Below are positions 33,505 through 44,100 of a stretch of DNA of 64,000 nucleotides, in pieces (within the stretch, counting starts at the first letter, position 1; each line of letters starts with the position of its first letter). The stretch comes from Chitinophagaceae bacterium UBA1931 (GTDB taxonomy: Bacteria > Bacteroidota > Bacteroidia > Chitinophagales > Chitinophagaceae). The position numbers were made by a program, and so were the translations under genes. Location: the NCBI GenBank assembly GCA_002337125.1, contig DDFJ01000002.1:62001-126000 (forward strand), in the 5' to 3' direction. The notes below the pieces were generated by a model that ran no database searches, was not told the origin of the DNA, and worked only from the letters and a program-made list of their open reading frames with translations.

Positions 33505-35988
33505 TTACCACCTCGCCACAATCTTGAAATTCACCAGACGTGGTGTTAAGCGATTCGGGATAAGATAAATGCTGTTGCTGAAATCTTTGATGAGCATGTA
33601 TGAAATGGTATTGGGCTTATCAATTACATTAAATACTTCAAGGCTTGCCCAGATAGTATTAAAATCCCTGAACGGACTGTGACTTCTGCGTTTTGATTTT
33701 TCTCCATCGAGCAGCAATGCACTAAATCCAAAATCAACACGTATGTACGGATCAATTACAAACGCATTGCGGTACTTCACATTGTTGGGAATATTGTACG
33801 GAAGATTTGTGCCGTACAAAAAGTTCATGGAGAATTTAAAGTTTTTATTGGTGGGCAAATAATCCTGGTAAAACATGCCAAAGGTTAATAACCTGTCTGT
33901 TGGGCGGCGTACCCATCCTCCCTGAACCAATGTACTGTCAACCGGGCGGTTCAGTGAATCGAGTTTATAATTATACCATTGATCATCGCTTAAATTTTCT
34001 CTTGTACGCATCAAGCCAATACTTACCCAGCTTTCTGCATCTTTCACCAGTTCGCCAAACAATCTTGCTTCAATACCTGTGGCATAAGCCTTGGCGTTGT
34101 TTTTTCCGAAATAACGGATGCGTACATTGTCAATATCATATGGCACCACATCGTACATATGTTTGTAGTATGCCTCAGCCTGTAGTTTAAATGGACGGCC
34201 ACCCCAACCTTTAAAATTGTAATCAATACCTGCAACAGCCTGCCAGCTTTTTTGTGCTTTTACATCTTTGTTCACTGTTCCATCGTAAGCACGCAGTTCC
34301 CTGTAAAAAGGAGGTTGATGATATGCACCTGCAGCAGTGCGGATAATAATATCTTTATTCCACTTTGGTTTAAACGCAAACTGCACCCTTGGCTGCAACA
34401 GTAATTCATTGTTGAGCGTATTGTATGTATAACGTACGCCCACCTGTAAGGTCATGTTCTGCGAATCTTTGAGAATAATATTATCCTGTAAGAACCCTGT
34501 ATTACGGAAATAAGAAAATTCAGCAGTTGATTTAATTACTTTGTTTAACTGCAGTTGGTTTGGGTTGAATGGTAAACTGTAACCGGCACTGTCCTGCATT
34601 TCCCATTCGTGCAGTTTATCGTTGATGGATTGCTGTTCAAAACTTTCGCCCCACTGGATAAAATGCTTTCCTTTTTCAAGACTTCCTTTGTGCGAAAAAT
34701 TCAGCACCTGTATGGTGAGACGATTGCGTGCAAAATTCTGAAACACACCTGCGCCAAGCGGGTTCACAATCAAACCAAAATCAGAATGGCTGCGGTCGAA
34801 ATCCCTTTCACCAAATAAATAGGCTCCTTGTATATCGTACGATTCTTCTTCTTTATCAATAAACCGGCTCAGCATCCATTTCAGCTTCAGGTTTTTCTTG
34901 GGCTGATAATTGGCAGCAACACCAAACATGGTTGTGCTGTATGCATCTTTTTCGGCACCGGCAAAGTAGGTATCAAGTCCAAGATTTGTTGTGAAGTATT
35001 TGGATAAAACCGATGCTGTTTGCCTGCTGAATTCAGGTGTAAGTTTAAACTGCGATTTAGAAAAGTTGCCCATTCCTTCAAACATCCACTTCTCTTTTGG
35101 CTGCCATGTAATATAACCCTGGAAATCGTTGCTGGAAGGAACATAGTTGCCTTTGGTTTCCTGGCTGCCTAATAAATTCTGGTTGCTTTTATTTCTTGCA
35201 CCAACAATGTAACTCCATTTTTCATTTTTGCTTCCACCTTCAAGATGAACACCTTGTTCAAGCATGGAAACATAAGCTGATCCTCCAAATGATTTTGGAC
35301 GCTTGTACTGGATGTCGAGCACGCTGCTCATCTTATCGCCATACTTTGATTGAAATCCTCCGTTGTAGAAAGTAAGTGTGCGAACCATTTCAGGATTGAT
35401 GAAACTTAATCCTTCCTGCTGGCCCTGCCGAACCAGGTATGGACGGAATACTTCAAAATCGTTTACATACACCAGGTTTTCATCGTAGTTGCCACCACGA
35501 ACAGAATATTGCGAAGTGAGTTCGTTATTACTTCCAACAAACACTTTAATCAAAGCTTCCACACCACCTGTTGCCGATGGAAGCTGCAATGCATTTTTTG
35601 GATTGATGCGGTAACCTGCACCTTCAGTTCGTAAGCGGTCGTCTTTTACCGTTACTTCCTGCAGTTCTTTCGCACCTTTTTCCAAACGGATAACGACGAA
35701 TTCATCTTCGTTTTCGTTTAAGAAAAAATTACGCTGCTCGCTGCGGAATGATGTGTGAGAAAAAATGAGTGCAAATGCTTTTTCGGCAGGAACTTTTATT
35801 TTGAAATAACCGGAATCGTTACTGATTACTCCCGAAGTGCGTCCAAGAACAACAACTGAAACGTTGCTTATGGGTTGTTCATTTTCATCAAGCACTTTAC
35901 CGGCAATTGTTGCCGATTTTTTCTGGGCAAATGAAACAGATGCCGTGATCAGGAATAAAAACAGTAAGCAGATTTTGGTTGCTTTCAA
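33505..35988 (-). CDS. TonB-dependent outer-membrane receptor with carboxypeptidase-regulatory-like domain
   Basis: 827 residues. Signal peptide (1-21), then a CarboxypepD_reg-like domain ('ATIAGKVLDENEQPISNVSV', ~26-110), a plug domain (~115-230, with 'SATGGVEALIKVFVGSNNEL ... YSVRGGNYDENLVYVNDFEV') and a 22-strand barrel ending 'LIPNRLTPRLVNFKIVARW'. There is no SusD partner, so it probably imports a siderophore, metal or small ligand and not a polysaccharide. Isolated gene. Confidence 0.9.
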   Translation of the reverse strand: MKATKICLLFLFLITASVSFAQKKSATIAGKVLDENEQPISNVSVVVLGRTSGVISNDSGYFKIKVPAEKAFALIFSHTSFRSEQRNFFLNENEDEFVVIRLEKGAKELQEVTVKDDRLRTEGAGYRINPKNALQLPSATGGVEALIKVFVGSNNELTSQYSVRGGNYDENLVYVNDFEVFRPYLVRQGQQEGLSFINPEMVRTLTFYNGGFQSKYGDKMSSVLDIQYKRPKSFGGSAYVSMLEQGVHLEGGSKNEKWSYIVGARNKSNQNLLGSQETKGNYVPSSNDFQGYITWQPKEKWMFEGMGNFSKSQFKLTPEFSRQTASVLSKYFTTNLGLDTYFAGAEKDAYSTTMFGVAANYQPKKNLKLKWMLSRFIDKEEESYDIQGAYLFGERDFDRSHSDFGLIVNPLGAGVFQNFARNRLTIQVLNFSHKGSLEKGKHFIQWGESFEQQSINDKLHEWEMQDSAGYSLPFNPNQLQLNKVIKSTAEFSYFRNTGFLQDNIILKDSQNMTLQVGVRYTYNTLNNELLLQPRVQFAFKPKWNKDIIIRTAAGAYHQPPFYRELRAYDGTVNKDVKAQKSWQAVAGIDYNFKGWGGRPFKLQAEAYYKHMYDVVPYDIDNVRIRYFGKNNAKAYATGIEARLFGELVKDAESWVSIGLMRTRENLSDDQWYNYKLDSLNRPVDSTLVQGGWVRRPTDRLLTFGMFYQDYLPTNKNFKFSMNFLYGTNLPYNIPNNVKYRNAFVIDPYIRVDFGFSALLLDGEKSKRRSHSPFRDFNTIWASLEVFNVIDKPNTISYMLIKDFSNSIYLIPNRLTPRLVNFKIVARW

Positions 35989-36129
35989 GTGTTTATTTTT
36001 TAGTTCGCCGCTTTGCGGCTGGATTTATTTGTCACTTAGTATGCCCAGGTAATCATGCAGTTTGGCATGTGTTGTTTATGGGCATTTCATGTAAGATAAA
36101 ACTAATGCTTTCTGCTAAAACGAAGCATT

Positions 36130-36780
36130 TTAGATAATATTTTTCAGCTTGCTGATCGTTTCAGCAGGATTCGATGAACGGAACACAGTATTACCAGCCA
36201 CCAACACAGTTGCGCCGGCATCAAGAATTGTTTTTGCATTATCAAGTGTAACGCCACCGTCAATTTCAATTTCTACATTCAGTCCCTGCTCGTCAATCAT
36301 TTTGCGGAGTGTACTGATTTTATTGAGTGTGTTGGGAATAAATGATTGTCCGCCAAACCCCGGGTTTACACTCATCAGCAACACCAGATCAATTTCACCT
36401 AAAATATCTTTCAGCAGTTCAACAGGTGTATGTGGATTCAACGCCACACCTGCTTTCATGCCCAGCGATTTTATCTGCTGGATATTGCGGTGCAGATGGG
36501 TGCATGCTTCGTAATGAACAGTAAGAATATCGGCACCGGCTTTTTGAAACGCTTCAGCATATTTTCCCGGTTCTTCAATCATCAGGTGCACATCAAATGT
36601 TTTGGTTGATGCCTTGCGTAAAAATTCAATAATCATTGGCCCGAACGTAATATTGGGAACAAAACGTCCGTCCATCACATCAAGGTGATACCAATCGGCA
36701 ACGCTGTTGTTCAGCATTTCACAATCGGCCTGCAGGTTAATAAAGTTTGCTGATAATAATGATGGAGCAATAATTGGCAT
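36130..36780 (-). CDS. rpe: Ribulose-phosphate 3-epimerase
   Basis: 216 residues, the normal size. TIM-barrel motifs 'IIAPSLLSANFINL', 'WYHLDVMDGRFVPNITFGP' (catalytic Asp), 'DVHLMIEEP', 'LMSVNPGFGGQSFIP' and 'IEIDGGVTLDNA' (second catalytic Asp). Interconverts ribulose 5-P and xylulose 5-P in the pentose phosphate pathway. Confidence 0.96.
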   Translation of the reverse strand: MPIIAPSLLSANFINLQADCEMLNNSVADWYHLDVMDGRFVPNITFGPMIIEFLRKASTKTFDVHLMIEEPGKYAEAFQKAGADILTVHYEACTHLHRNIQQIKSLGMKAGVALNPHTPVELLKDILGEIDLVLLMSVNPGFGGQSFIPNTLNKISTLRKMIDEQGLNVEIEIDGGVTLDNAKTILDAGATVLVAGNTVFRSSNPAETISKLKNII

Positions 36781-36824
36781 CTGAATTTGTTTATGGTTTG
36801 TAGTTGTTTGTTTTATTATACTTC

Positions 36825-37643
36825 TTACTTTATTACACCTAACCGTTTAAGTGCATCTTTTGCTTCAGAAATTGACTGATCAAGTGCCAGTGCTCTTTTG
36901 TAATTGTCAATTGCTTCCTGTGTGCGGTTAAGTTTTTCTTCTGTCTTGGCCATCCAGAAATAACCATCAGCATATTTGTTGCTGATACTGGTTGTTTTCT
37001 CAAATGCCTTGTGTGCTTCTGCAAAATTACCCATATCGTAATAAACCAGTCCTTTTTCAATATACGCATCAAGATAAGTGTAGTCTTCCTTGATCAGCTG
37101 GTTGTAAATACGTATAGCATTCTGACTGTCTTTTACCTTGGAATAATACGCTGCTTTTACAAATAAAATATCGCTGCGCATCCTGATGGCGGTAGGTTCT
37201 TTCAGCAATTCATCACAAAGATTTGTTGCAGCTGCATTACCCGTTTCAGCATATAAAGCAGCAAGCCGCAACTGTGCTTCAGGAAACAAGCCAGCAGTGT
37301 CGAGTGATTGCCTGTAAAATGAAATGGCATTTACCGTATCGCCTTTTTTCTCGAAAGCATCGGCTTTCATAAACAGGTAGGCGGGGTTGCCGGGATTTTT
37401 CTGAAGTAAAACATCAATCTGGCCAATTGCTTTATCCAGTTGATTGTTCTGAACCAGTTCCTGCACAAGGCTTTCACGCAGGCTGTCGGCCTGTGGTTGG
37501 TCGTTTACTTTCTTTTCAAGTTCGCTAACTGCCTTTTGGGACGAAGCTGTATCGGCCACAGTTTTTGTATCTGTTCCGTTATTGTTGCAGGAAAATAAAA
37601 CAAGGGTGAAAATAGCCAGGCTGATGACCGTTCTGTTTAGCAT
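36825..37643 (-). CDS. TPR lipoprotein
   Basis: 272 residues. Lipobox 'TLVLFSCNNNG' (Cys ~19), then about five tetratricopeptide repeats (~55-265; e.g. 'AYIEKGLVYYDMGNFAEAHKAFEKT', 'GYFWMAKTEEKLNRTQEAID'). Such lipoproteins scaffold envelope complexes. Downstream of it lies rpe on the same strand with a 45-bp gap. Confidence 0.8.
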   Translation of the reverse strand: MLNRTVISLAIFTLVLFSCNNNGTDTKTVADTASSQKAVSELEKKVNDQPQADSLRESLVQELVQNNQLDKAIGQIDVLLQKNPGNPAYLFMKADAFEKKGDTVNAISFYRQSLDTAGLFPEAQLRLAALYAETGNAAATNLCDELLKEPTAIRMRSDILFVKAAYYSKVKDSQNAIRIYNQLIKEDYTYLDAYIEKGLVYYDMGNFAEAHKAFEKTTSISNKYADGYFWMAKTEEKLNRTQEAIDNYKRALALDQSISEAKDALKRLGVIK

Positions 37644-37735
37644 GGCGCAAAACTAAAATATTTTAGCGCAGGCTTTCTACATTTTCCTGACATTTGCAAC
37701 CTGTTTAGCAAATATTTTTACAAAAAATCATATAA

Positions 37736-38851
37736 ATGAAACTAGCCAGTTTATCGCTTCCGGTAATCATTGCAGCTGTATCAATGAGCTTTTTTTCGAA
37801 AGTGGAAAATCATTTTACTACCGGTATTGAAATCGTTAGTAATGATGACACTGTTCATTATCCCGAAGAGAAGCATTTCAAAAATATCCGCCAGCTTACG
37901 TTTGGTGGTGATAATGCAGAAGCTTATTTCAGTTATGATGGTAAGTGGCTCATCTTCCAAAAAACAAATCCAAAAGAAGGTATTCCCTGCGACCAGATGT
38001 ATATCGCCAAAGTTCCAACAACTCCCGGCGAACCATTCGTTCCAAAACTGGTGAGTACCGGTAAAGGAAGAACCACATGCGGCTTTTTTATGAAAGATGG
38101 TAAGCATATCATTTATGCTTCAACTCATCTTGCTGCTGATACCTGCCCGCCAGTACCAGACAGGAAGAAGTATGGTAACAAATACATCTGGCCTTTGTAC
38201 AGCAGCTATGATATTTTCATGGCCGATCTGAATGGAAAAATTGTAAAGCAGTTAACACACAGCAAAGGTTATGATGCAGAAGCAACACTTTCGCCCGATG
38301 GTAAGAAAATGATTTATACCAGTACCAAAGATGGTGATATTGATTTGTACATTATGGATTTGAAAACCGGTAAAGAAAAGCGGATCACCAACCTGTTGGG
38401 GTATGATGGTGGAGCATGGTTTAGTCCCGATGGTAAAAAAATTATCTGGCGTGCAAGCCGTCCAAAAACGGAAGCTGATATAAAAGAGTACAAAGATTTT
38501 CTTGCTGAAAATTTAGTAGCTCCAACTAATATGGAAGTGTGGGTTGCCAATGCCGATGGCAGCAATGCCCACCAGGTTTCAAACTTTGGCCAGGCAAACT
38601 GGGCGCCAGCCTACATGCCCGACAGCAAGCATATTATTTTTGCCAGCAATCATGAATACAAAAGAGGTTTCCCCTTCAACTTGTATACCATGAATGAAGA
38701 TGGAACAAACCTTACTAAGATCAGTCGTGACAAAGGTTTTGATGCCTTTCCAATGTTTAGCCCTGATGGAAAGAAAATAGTTTTCTGCAGCAACAGAAAT
38801 AATGGTGGTACACACGACACCAATATTTTTATTGCCGACTGGGTTGAATAA
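37736..38851 (+). CDS. TolB-like beta-propeller (PD40) protein
   Basis: 371 residues with an N-terminal signal segment. At least four TolB/PD40 blades with the 'SPDGKKI' signature are visible ('SYDGKWLIFQ', 'LSPDGKKMIYTS', 'FSPDGKKIIWRA', 'FSPDGKKIVFCSN'). Probably periplasmic; a peptidase or cargo-binding propeller. No catalytic domain follows. Divergent from the TPR lipoprotein. Confidence 0.82.
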   Translation: MKLASLSLPVIIAAVSMSFFSKVENHFTTGIEIVSNDDTVHYPEEKHFKNIRQLTFGGDNAEAYFSYDGKWLIFQKTNPKEGIPCDQMYIAKVPTTPGEPFVPKLVSTGKGRTTCGFFMKDGKHIIYASTHLAADTCPPVPDRKKYGNKYIWPLYSSYDIFMADLNGKIVKQLTHSKGYDAEATLSPDGKKMIYTSTKDGDIDLYIMDLKTGKEKRITNLLGYDGGAWFSPDGKKIIWRASRPKTEADIKEYKDFLAENLVAPTNMEVWVANADGSNAHQVSNFGQANWAPAYMPDSKHIIFASNHEYKRGFPFNLYTMNEDGTNLTKISRDKGFDAFPMFSPDGKKIVFCSNRNNGGTHDTNIFIADWVE

Positions 38852-38865
38852 TGAAGTAAGGTTAC

Positions 38866-39240
38866 TTATCTCAGCAACAAGTCTTCTAATAGCTCGTAGT
38901 AATCTTTTTTGATAGAAGTAAACAGTACTTCTTCATTGCCGAATTTCCGCAAGTTGATCTGGTGATCATGATCCAGTTCTGAAGGAGAGTAATTGTTTTC
39001 TTTGTATTTCCTGATGGCTTCCTTTTCCATCAGGATATTTTTTTCCATGTCGTTTAATTCACGTTCCTGGTCAACAATTTGTTCAAGCAAACGGTTAATG
39101 CGGATTGACTTGGGATTTTGAGAAGGAATGTTTTTGTGAATGGCATCCAGTCGTTCTTCAATAAGGAATGCTGCTTTTTGATAACCTGATAAGTCCCATT
39201 GCCATTGTGCAATGTCCTGGAGATACTGCTTGGTTTTCAT
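38866..39240 (-). CDS. Hypothetical coiled-coil protein
   Basis: 124 residues from the ATG at 39238-39240 (MKTKQYLQDI). An upstream ATG at 39321 is possible, but its extra 27 residues look unstructured. A long charged helix (~30-95) is likely a coiled coil. Not recognised. A Crp/Fnr-like 12-mer identical to the one upstream of norC lies 112 bp upstream, so it may be co-regulated (inference). Confidence 0.6.
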   Translation of the reverse strand: MKTKQYLQDIAQWQWDLSGYQKAAFLIEERLDAIHKNIPSQNPKSIRINRLLEQIVDQERELNDMEKNILMEKEAIRKYKENNYSPSELDHDHQINLRKFGNEEVLFTSIKKDYYELLEDLLLR

Positions 39241-39351
39241 ATTCGGATTTTTTTGTTTAATCGTATTTAAACGGCCCGGAGATGAACCTTGCCTGAAGGA
39301 TCGTTCTCCTTTTCGCAGCATAAACTTAAATGGATGATTTGAGTCAGCCTA

Positions 39352-39363
39352 TGATTTTGGTCA
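39352..39363. promoter_or_regulatory. Crp/Fnr-type site, same 12-mer as at norC
   Basis: TGATTTTGGTCA (TGA-N6-TCA), identical to 29216-29227, upstream of gene 38866-39240. On the minus strand it reads TGACCAAAATCA in both places. Confidence 0.45.
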
Positions 39364-39415
39364 CTAAAAAATAATTTCAACTGTTTTTTTTCACAAACAA
39401 CGGGTATATGGTTGT

Positions 39416-39850
39416 TCAGAATATATAGATTCCTTTAGTTCCAAGGGGTGTTTCAAAGCGCAAAGTTTCTCTTGGGCTGGGTTTGGTTAATGGGTTTTGC
39501 TGTTTTTTTTGCGGTATTATTAAAATGGGTTTGCCAATAACTACAAAAGGATTCGCTTGTGCAAAAGCTGAATAAGGGTTATAAACCGGCATGTTTGAAG
39601 TAAACCTTTTATCCGTAACAATGACCGGCATATTCGAAGTAAAACGTTTATCAGGAATTACAACAGGCATATAACCCGGTGTTAAGCCAAAAGCAAAACC
39701 CTGTTGCGTGTTGTTCCCGGGTAAGGATGAATTAAATTTCCTGAATTGAAATTTTCCTGTAACCGGAACCGAATCTTTTTGAATATGAAATTGTGCAACC
39801 AAAGCGGAAGAAACAATTATAAGCTGCAAAAGAAGAAGTAATTTTTTCAT
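39416..39850 (-). CDS. Secreted protein with a 13-residue tandem repeat
   Basis: 144 residues, signal peptide 'LLLLLQLIIVSSALVAQ'. The middle carries a repeat of MPVVIPDKRFTSN and MPVIVTDKRFTSN, followed by MPVYNP. The DNA period is exactly 39 bp (starts at 39670, 39631, 39592). No family recognised. Expected in the periplasm or on the cell surface. Confidence 0.6.
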   Translation of the reverse strand: MKKLLLLLQLIIVSSALVAQFHIQKDSVPVTGKFQFRKFNSSLPGNNTQQGFAFGLTPGYMPVVIPDKRFTSNMPVIVTDKRFTSNMPVYNPYSAFAQANPFVVIGKPILIIPQKKQQNPLTKPSPRETLRFETPLGTKGIYIF

Positions 39851-40145
39851 GGTGTTTTTTTAATGTTTAAACATAAGCTGATTTCAAACATCATAAATAA
39901 TATGTTTGAGGCGAAAGGGAGTATTTAACTTCCATATTAAAATTAAGAAAATAAGTGTTTTTGTTTATGTGCTTTATATGGATAAATGCGTAGCCGGTTG
40001 TTTTCATTTTTCACAACAGATAAACTGTCTTTTTTGCTACGAATTGAAAAAATATCGATGTATATTTAATCACATCATGGTGAATAAATGCAGTGCAGTT
40101 TATTTTATTACCCAAAAAATGATTGTATTCCTTAGCAAGCCTTTT

Positions 40146-41180
40146 ATGCAAAGCCCTGTTTTAATTCATATTAATCAATATTTTTTTTCTGAAACTCTAA
40201 ATCAAAAAGTAGCAACTGGTAACAGGCTGTTTACCATTCCTGGTAAAGTAAATGCAAGGCTGAAATCAATAAACTTGTTATATCAACTGCTTGTTCCTGT
40301 TTTTCTGCTGCTGTTTTTGCTGGTAAGTTGTAAAGGAAAAAATAAAGCATCAGGTCCTGTTTATGGAATAACTCCTGTTGTTTCTATACCGGAGTATCAT
40401 TTTATAGTTCCTCCATTTAATAACCCTGCCCATACTGTTAAGGTCTACCAGCCATTAATGGATTATCTTAACAGCCATGTAAAAAATGCATATTTCACAA
40501 TTGAAACTTCCGCAGATTATGAAAGTTTTGAGAATAAATATAAACATGGTAGTGCCGAAATTCTTTTGCTAAATCCGTTGCAAACGATACAGGCCATAGA
40601 GACCGGTTATGAAGTAATATTAAAGTTGGACTATCCGGAAGGTTTAAAAGCAATTTTCATAGTAAGAAAAGATGCCGGGATTAATACTCCATCTGACTTA
40701 AAAGGCAAAACGATCAGTTACCCATCCCCCAATGCATTGGCTGCAAGTATTATGACACAATACTTTCTTCACAAAAGTGGAATTAATGTAAACAAGGATA
40801 TAAAAAAGATTTATGTTGGCTCACATGAATCTGCAATAATGAATGTTTACATGAAGAATTCAGCAGCTGCTGGCAGTACAATCATCCCCTGGAATGATTT
40901 TCAGGTTAGTCATCCTGAAATTGCATCGGAACTAAAGGTGATTTGGGAAACTGAATTTTTTATTAATGGTTCAATTATGTTTCGGAAAGACATTGATACT
41001 TCGGTTCGGAATCAGGTAACTGCATGTTTATTAAAAATCAATGAATCGGATAAAGGAAGAGAAATACTTTCTGCAATTCAGATCAAACAGTTTTTGCCGG
41101 CATCAAATAAAGATTACGAAAGGGTAAAGCAATATATTCAACGTTTTGAAAAGGAAGTCAGAAAAATTGAAATGAAATGA
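40146..41180 (+). CDS. PhnD-like phosphate/phosphonate-type binding lipoprotein
   Basis: 344 residues from the ATG at 40146; an earlier reading start at 39906 gives an implausible extra 80 residues. A hydrophobic segment and lipobox 'FLLLFLLVSCKGK' (Cys ~62) anchor it. The mature part has the periplasmic binding fold of the PhnD/AioX group: 'HTVKVYQPLMDYLNSHV', 'VRKDAGINTPSDLKGKTISY', 'SAAAGSTIIPWNDF'. Its stop overlaps the start of the giant kinase (ATGA), which means it is most likely the kinase's ligand sensor and not a transporter part; no permease or ATPase is nearby. Confidence 0.8.
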   Translation: MQSPVLIHINQYFFSETLNQKVATGNRLFTIPGKVNARLKSINLLYQLLVPVFLLLFLLVSCKGKNKASGPVYGITPVVSIPEYHFIVPPFNNPAHTVKVYQPLMDYLNSHVKNAYFTIETSADYESFENKYKHGSAEILLLNPLQTIQAIETGYEVILKLDYPEGLKAIFIVRKDAGINTPSDLKGKTISYPSPNALAASIMTQYFLHKSGINVNKDIKKIYVGSHESAIMNVYMKNSAAAGSTIIPWNDFQVSHPEIASELKVIWETEFFINGSIMFRKDIDTSVRNQVTACLLKINESDKGREILSAIQIKQFLPASNKDYERVKQYIQRFEKEVRKIEMK

Positions 41181-44100
41181 CAATACTGGATATAAAGCAT
41201 TATTTATTTTATACACTTCGGGGCAGGCTGGTAATAAGTATATCGGCTGTTACTGCTATTGTAATGTCGGTATTTATTACTGACCTGTTAACAAGGCAGC
41301 GCAACATGTTTCTGAAGCAACAAACCGATCATGCCATTGCTTTATCACAACCTCTGTCCATTTCTGCTGCAGGTGGTATTGCTTCGTATGATATTGCCAG
41401 GCTGCAGGAGTTAGCCGATGCACAGAGAAGTTATTCTGAACTTTCTTTTGCGATTATAACTGATAAGAGAGGATACATTCTTGCTCACACAGATCATTCA
41501 AAAATTGGCAAGTATTTACTTGATTTACCTGCTAAGCCTGTATTAACCGTTGTTTCCCGCACACCTGCATTGATTGATATTGCCGTTCCCTCAATGATCG
41601 ATGGCAAATATGTTGGCTGGGTACGTATAGGATTAAATCAGCAGCAAGCTACAGCACAATTAAATGAAGTGTTTGTAAAAGGGCTTAGTTATATGCTTAT
41701 TGCAATTCTTGCAGGTGCAATAATTATCTGGTTTATGGGATACCGCCTTACCCGCCGCCTGTATGCAGTTCAGGATACAATCAAAAAAGTTGGAGCCGGT
41801 AATTCATCTGCAAGAACACGTTTGAAAGGTTATGATGAGGCAGCACAACTTGCAAGAGAGTTCAACAAAATGCTCGATGCGCTTGATGAACGTAATGCAG
41901 ATCTCAGCAAAAGCGAAACACGTTTTGAAAAGTTATTTAATGTAGCAGCAATACCGTTGATTTATGTAGACCCGGAAGGAACATTTCTTGCCTGCAATAA
42001 TGCTTTTTATAAAACATTTGGCTATTCAAAAGAAGATATGCCTTCAGTAAATGAATGGTGGGATTTGGCATATCCTGACCCGGCTTACAGGGCAAAGGCG
42101 AAAGAACGTTGGGATCTTCGTGTTAAAAATGCAGTGGAGGATATTGAAGATATCTCACCAACTGAATATGACATTGTTTGTAAAAACGGTGAGGTTCGTA
42201 CAGTATTGATTTCCGGTGCTGTTATGAACCATAATATGCTGGTAACTCTTTATGATATTACAGAACGGAAAAGAGGTGAAGAGCAGCAGAAAGAATCGTA
42301 TGAACGTTTGCAGAAAATTGCAGCAAGGGTGCCTGGTGTTATTTATCAGCTAAGGTTACTGCCCGATGGAAATTTTTATTTTCCTTATGCAAGCGAAGCA
42401 ATCAAAGATCTTTGTGGTGTAACACCTGAAGAAGTGAAGATCAGTGCTGCAAAGGCTTTCCAATCAATACACCCTGATGATTATGATGATGTCATAAAAT
42501 CGATCAGGGAATCAAGTGAAAAATTGACGATCTGGCAACATGAATACCGGCTGAAGTTTGCTGATGGTACAATCCGTACTTTATATGGTAATGCACTTCC
42601 GCAGAAAGAAGCTGATGGGTCTATTCTCTGGTATGGATTTATATCCGATATCACCAACCGCAAGGTGGTAGAAGAACAACTTCACGCATCACAACAAATA
42701 ACTAATTCAGTTATCGATACTGTTCCGGTTCGTGTTTTCTGGAAAGACAGAAATTCAGTTTATCTCGGATGTAATGAAATGTTTGCAAAAGATGCCGGTT
42801 ATCAAAAAGCATCTGAAGTAATTGGCAAAGATGATTATAAGATGGGTTGGTACGAGCAGGCCGAATTGTTCAGAAATAATGACAAGCAGGTTATTGAATC
42901 GGGAATGCCGAAATTAAACATTGAAGAAATGTTTACCGTATCAAACGGGAAATTCATTTCAGCACTTACAAGTAAAACACCTCTTCGCAATTCAAAAAAC
43001 GAAATAATTGGCGTACTCGGAGCATACACTGATATTACCGACCGCAAACTTGCAGAAACTGCTGTACGAAAAACAAACAGGCTTTACTTGTTTGTGAGCC
43101 ATATCAACGAACTGATCATCCAGGTGAAAGATGAGTTTACATTGTTAAGCGAGGCAAGCCGTATAGCTGTTGAGTATGGAGAATTCAGAATGGCATGGAT
43201 CGGGCAGGCCGACCTGGAAACAATGTCTGTAAATCCAATAATATCTAATGGTGAAGAGAGGGGATACCTGGCTGAAATAAAAAAAATATCACTCATTGAA
43301 AACCCGGCAGGGAAGGGCCCGACAGGCACTGCAATCAGGGAAGGAAAAGTTACGGTTTGTAATGATATTGCCAACGATGATTCAATGCTTCCTTGGCGTG
43401 AAAGTGCATTGAAAAGAGGATATGCTTCCCTCATGGCTTTGCCGTTGAGGAAAGCGGGCGGCATTTATGGTGTGTTTTCGCTTTATGCTTCAGCTCCTAA
43501 TTTTTTTAACAGCGATGAAATAAAACTACTGGAAGGAGTTGTAAATAATCTCTCATTTGCACTGGATAAAATTGATAACGAAAAACAACGTAAAATAGCA
43601 GAGAAGCGGGTTGAAGATTACATTTTCGCCTTGAACGAATCATCGATTGTTGATGTATCGGATAACAAAGGAATTATTCAATATGCAAATGAAAATTTCT
43701 GCAAAATTTCTGGCTATACACTTGATGAACTTATAGGGCAGGATCACAAGATTTTAAAATCGGGCTACCATACAGAAGAGCATTATTCTAAATTATGGTC
43801 AACTGTTTTAAGTGGAAATGTTTGGCGAAGCGAAGTTAAAAACAGGGCAAAAGATGGTTCGTTTTTCTGGGTTGATACAACCATCATTCCTTTTTTAAAT
43901 GAAAACCATGAACCTGTTCAGTTTATCACAATCAGGTCTGATATCACGAAACGTAAAGAAGCCGAAGCAAAAATTACGGATGCATTGGAACGTTACGACT
44001 TGCTTACAAGAGCAACCAGTGATACGATCTGGGATTCGAATGGGAAAACCCGGCAGGTATTATATAACCAGGGCATTACACGAACATTTGGTTATAATAT

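Noticed and set aside
39906..40145. Longer N terminus of the PhnD-like protein
   Set aside because: The extra 80 residues lie before the signal segment, are Cys/Phe/Lys-rich and would block lipoprotein export.
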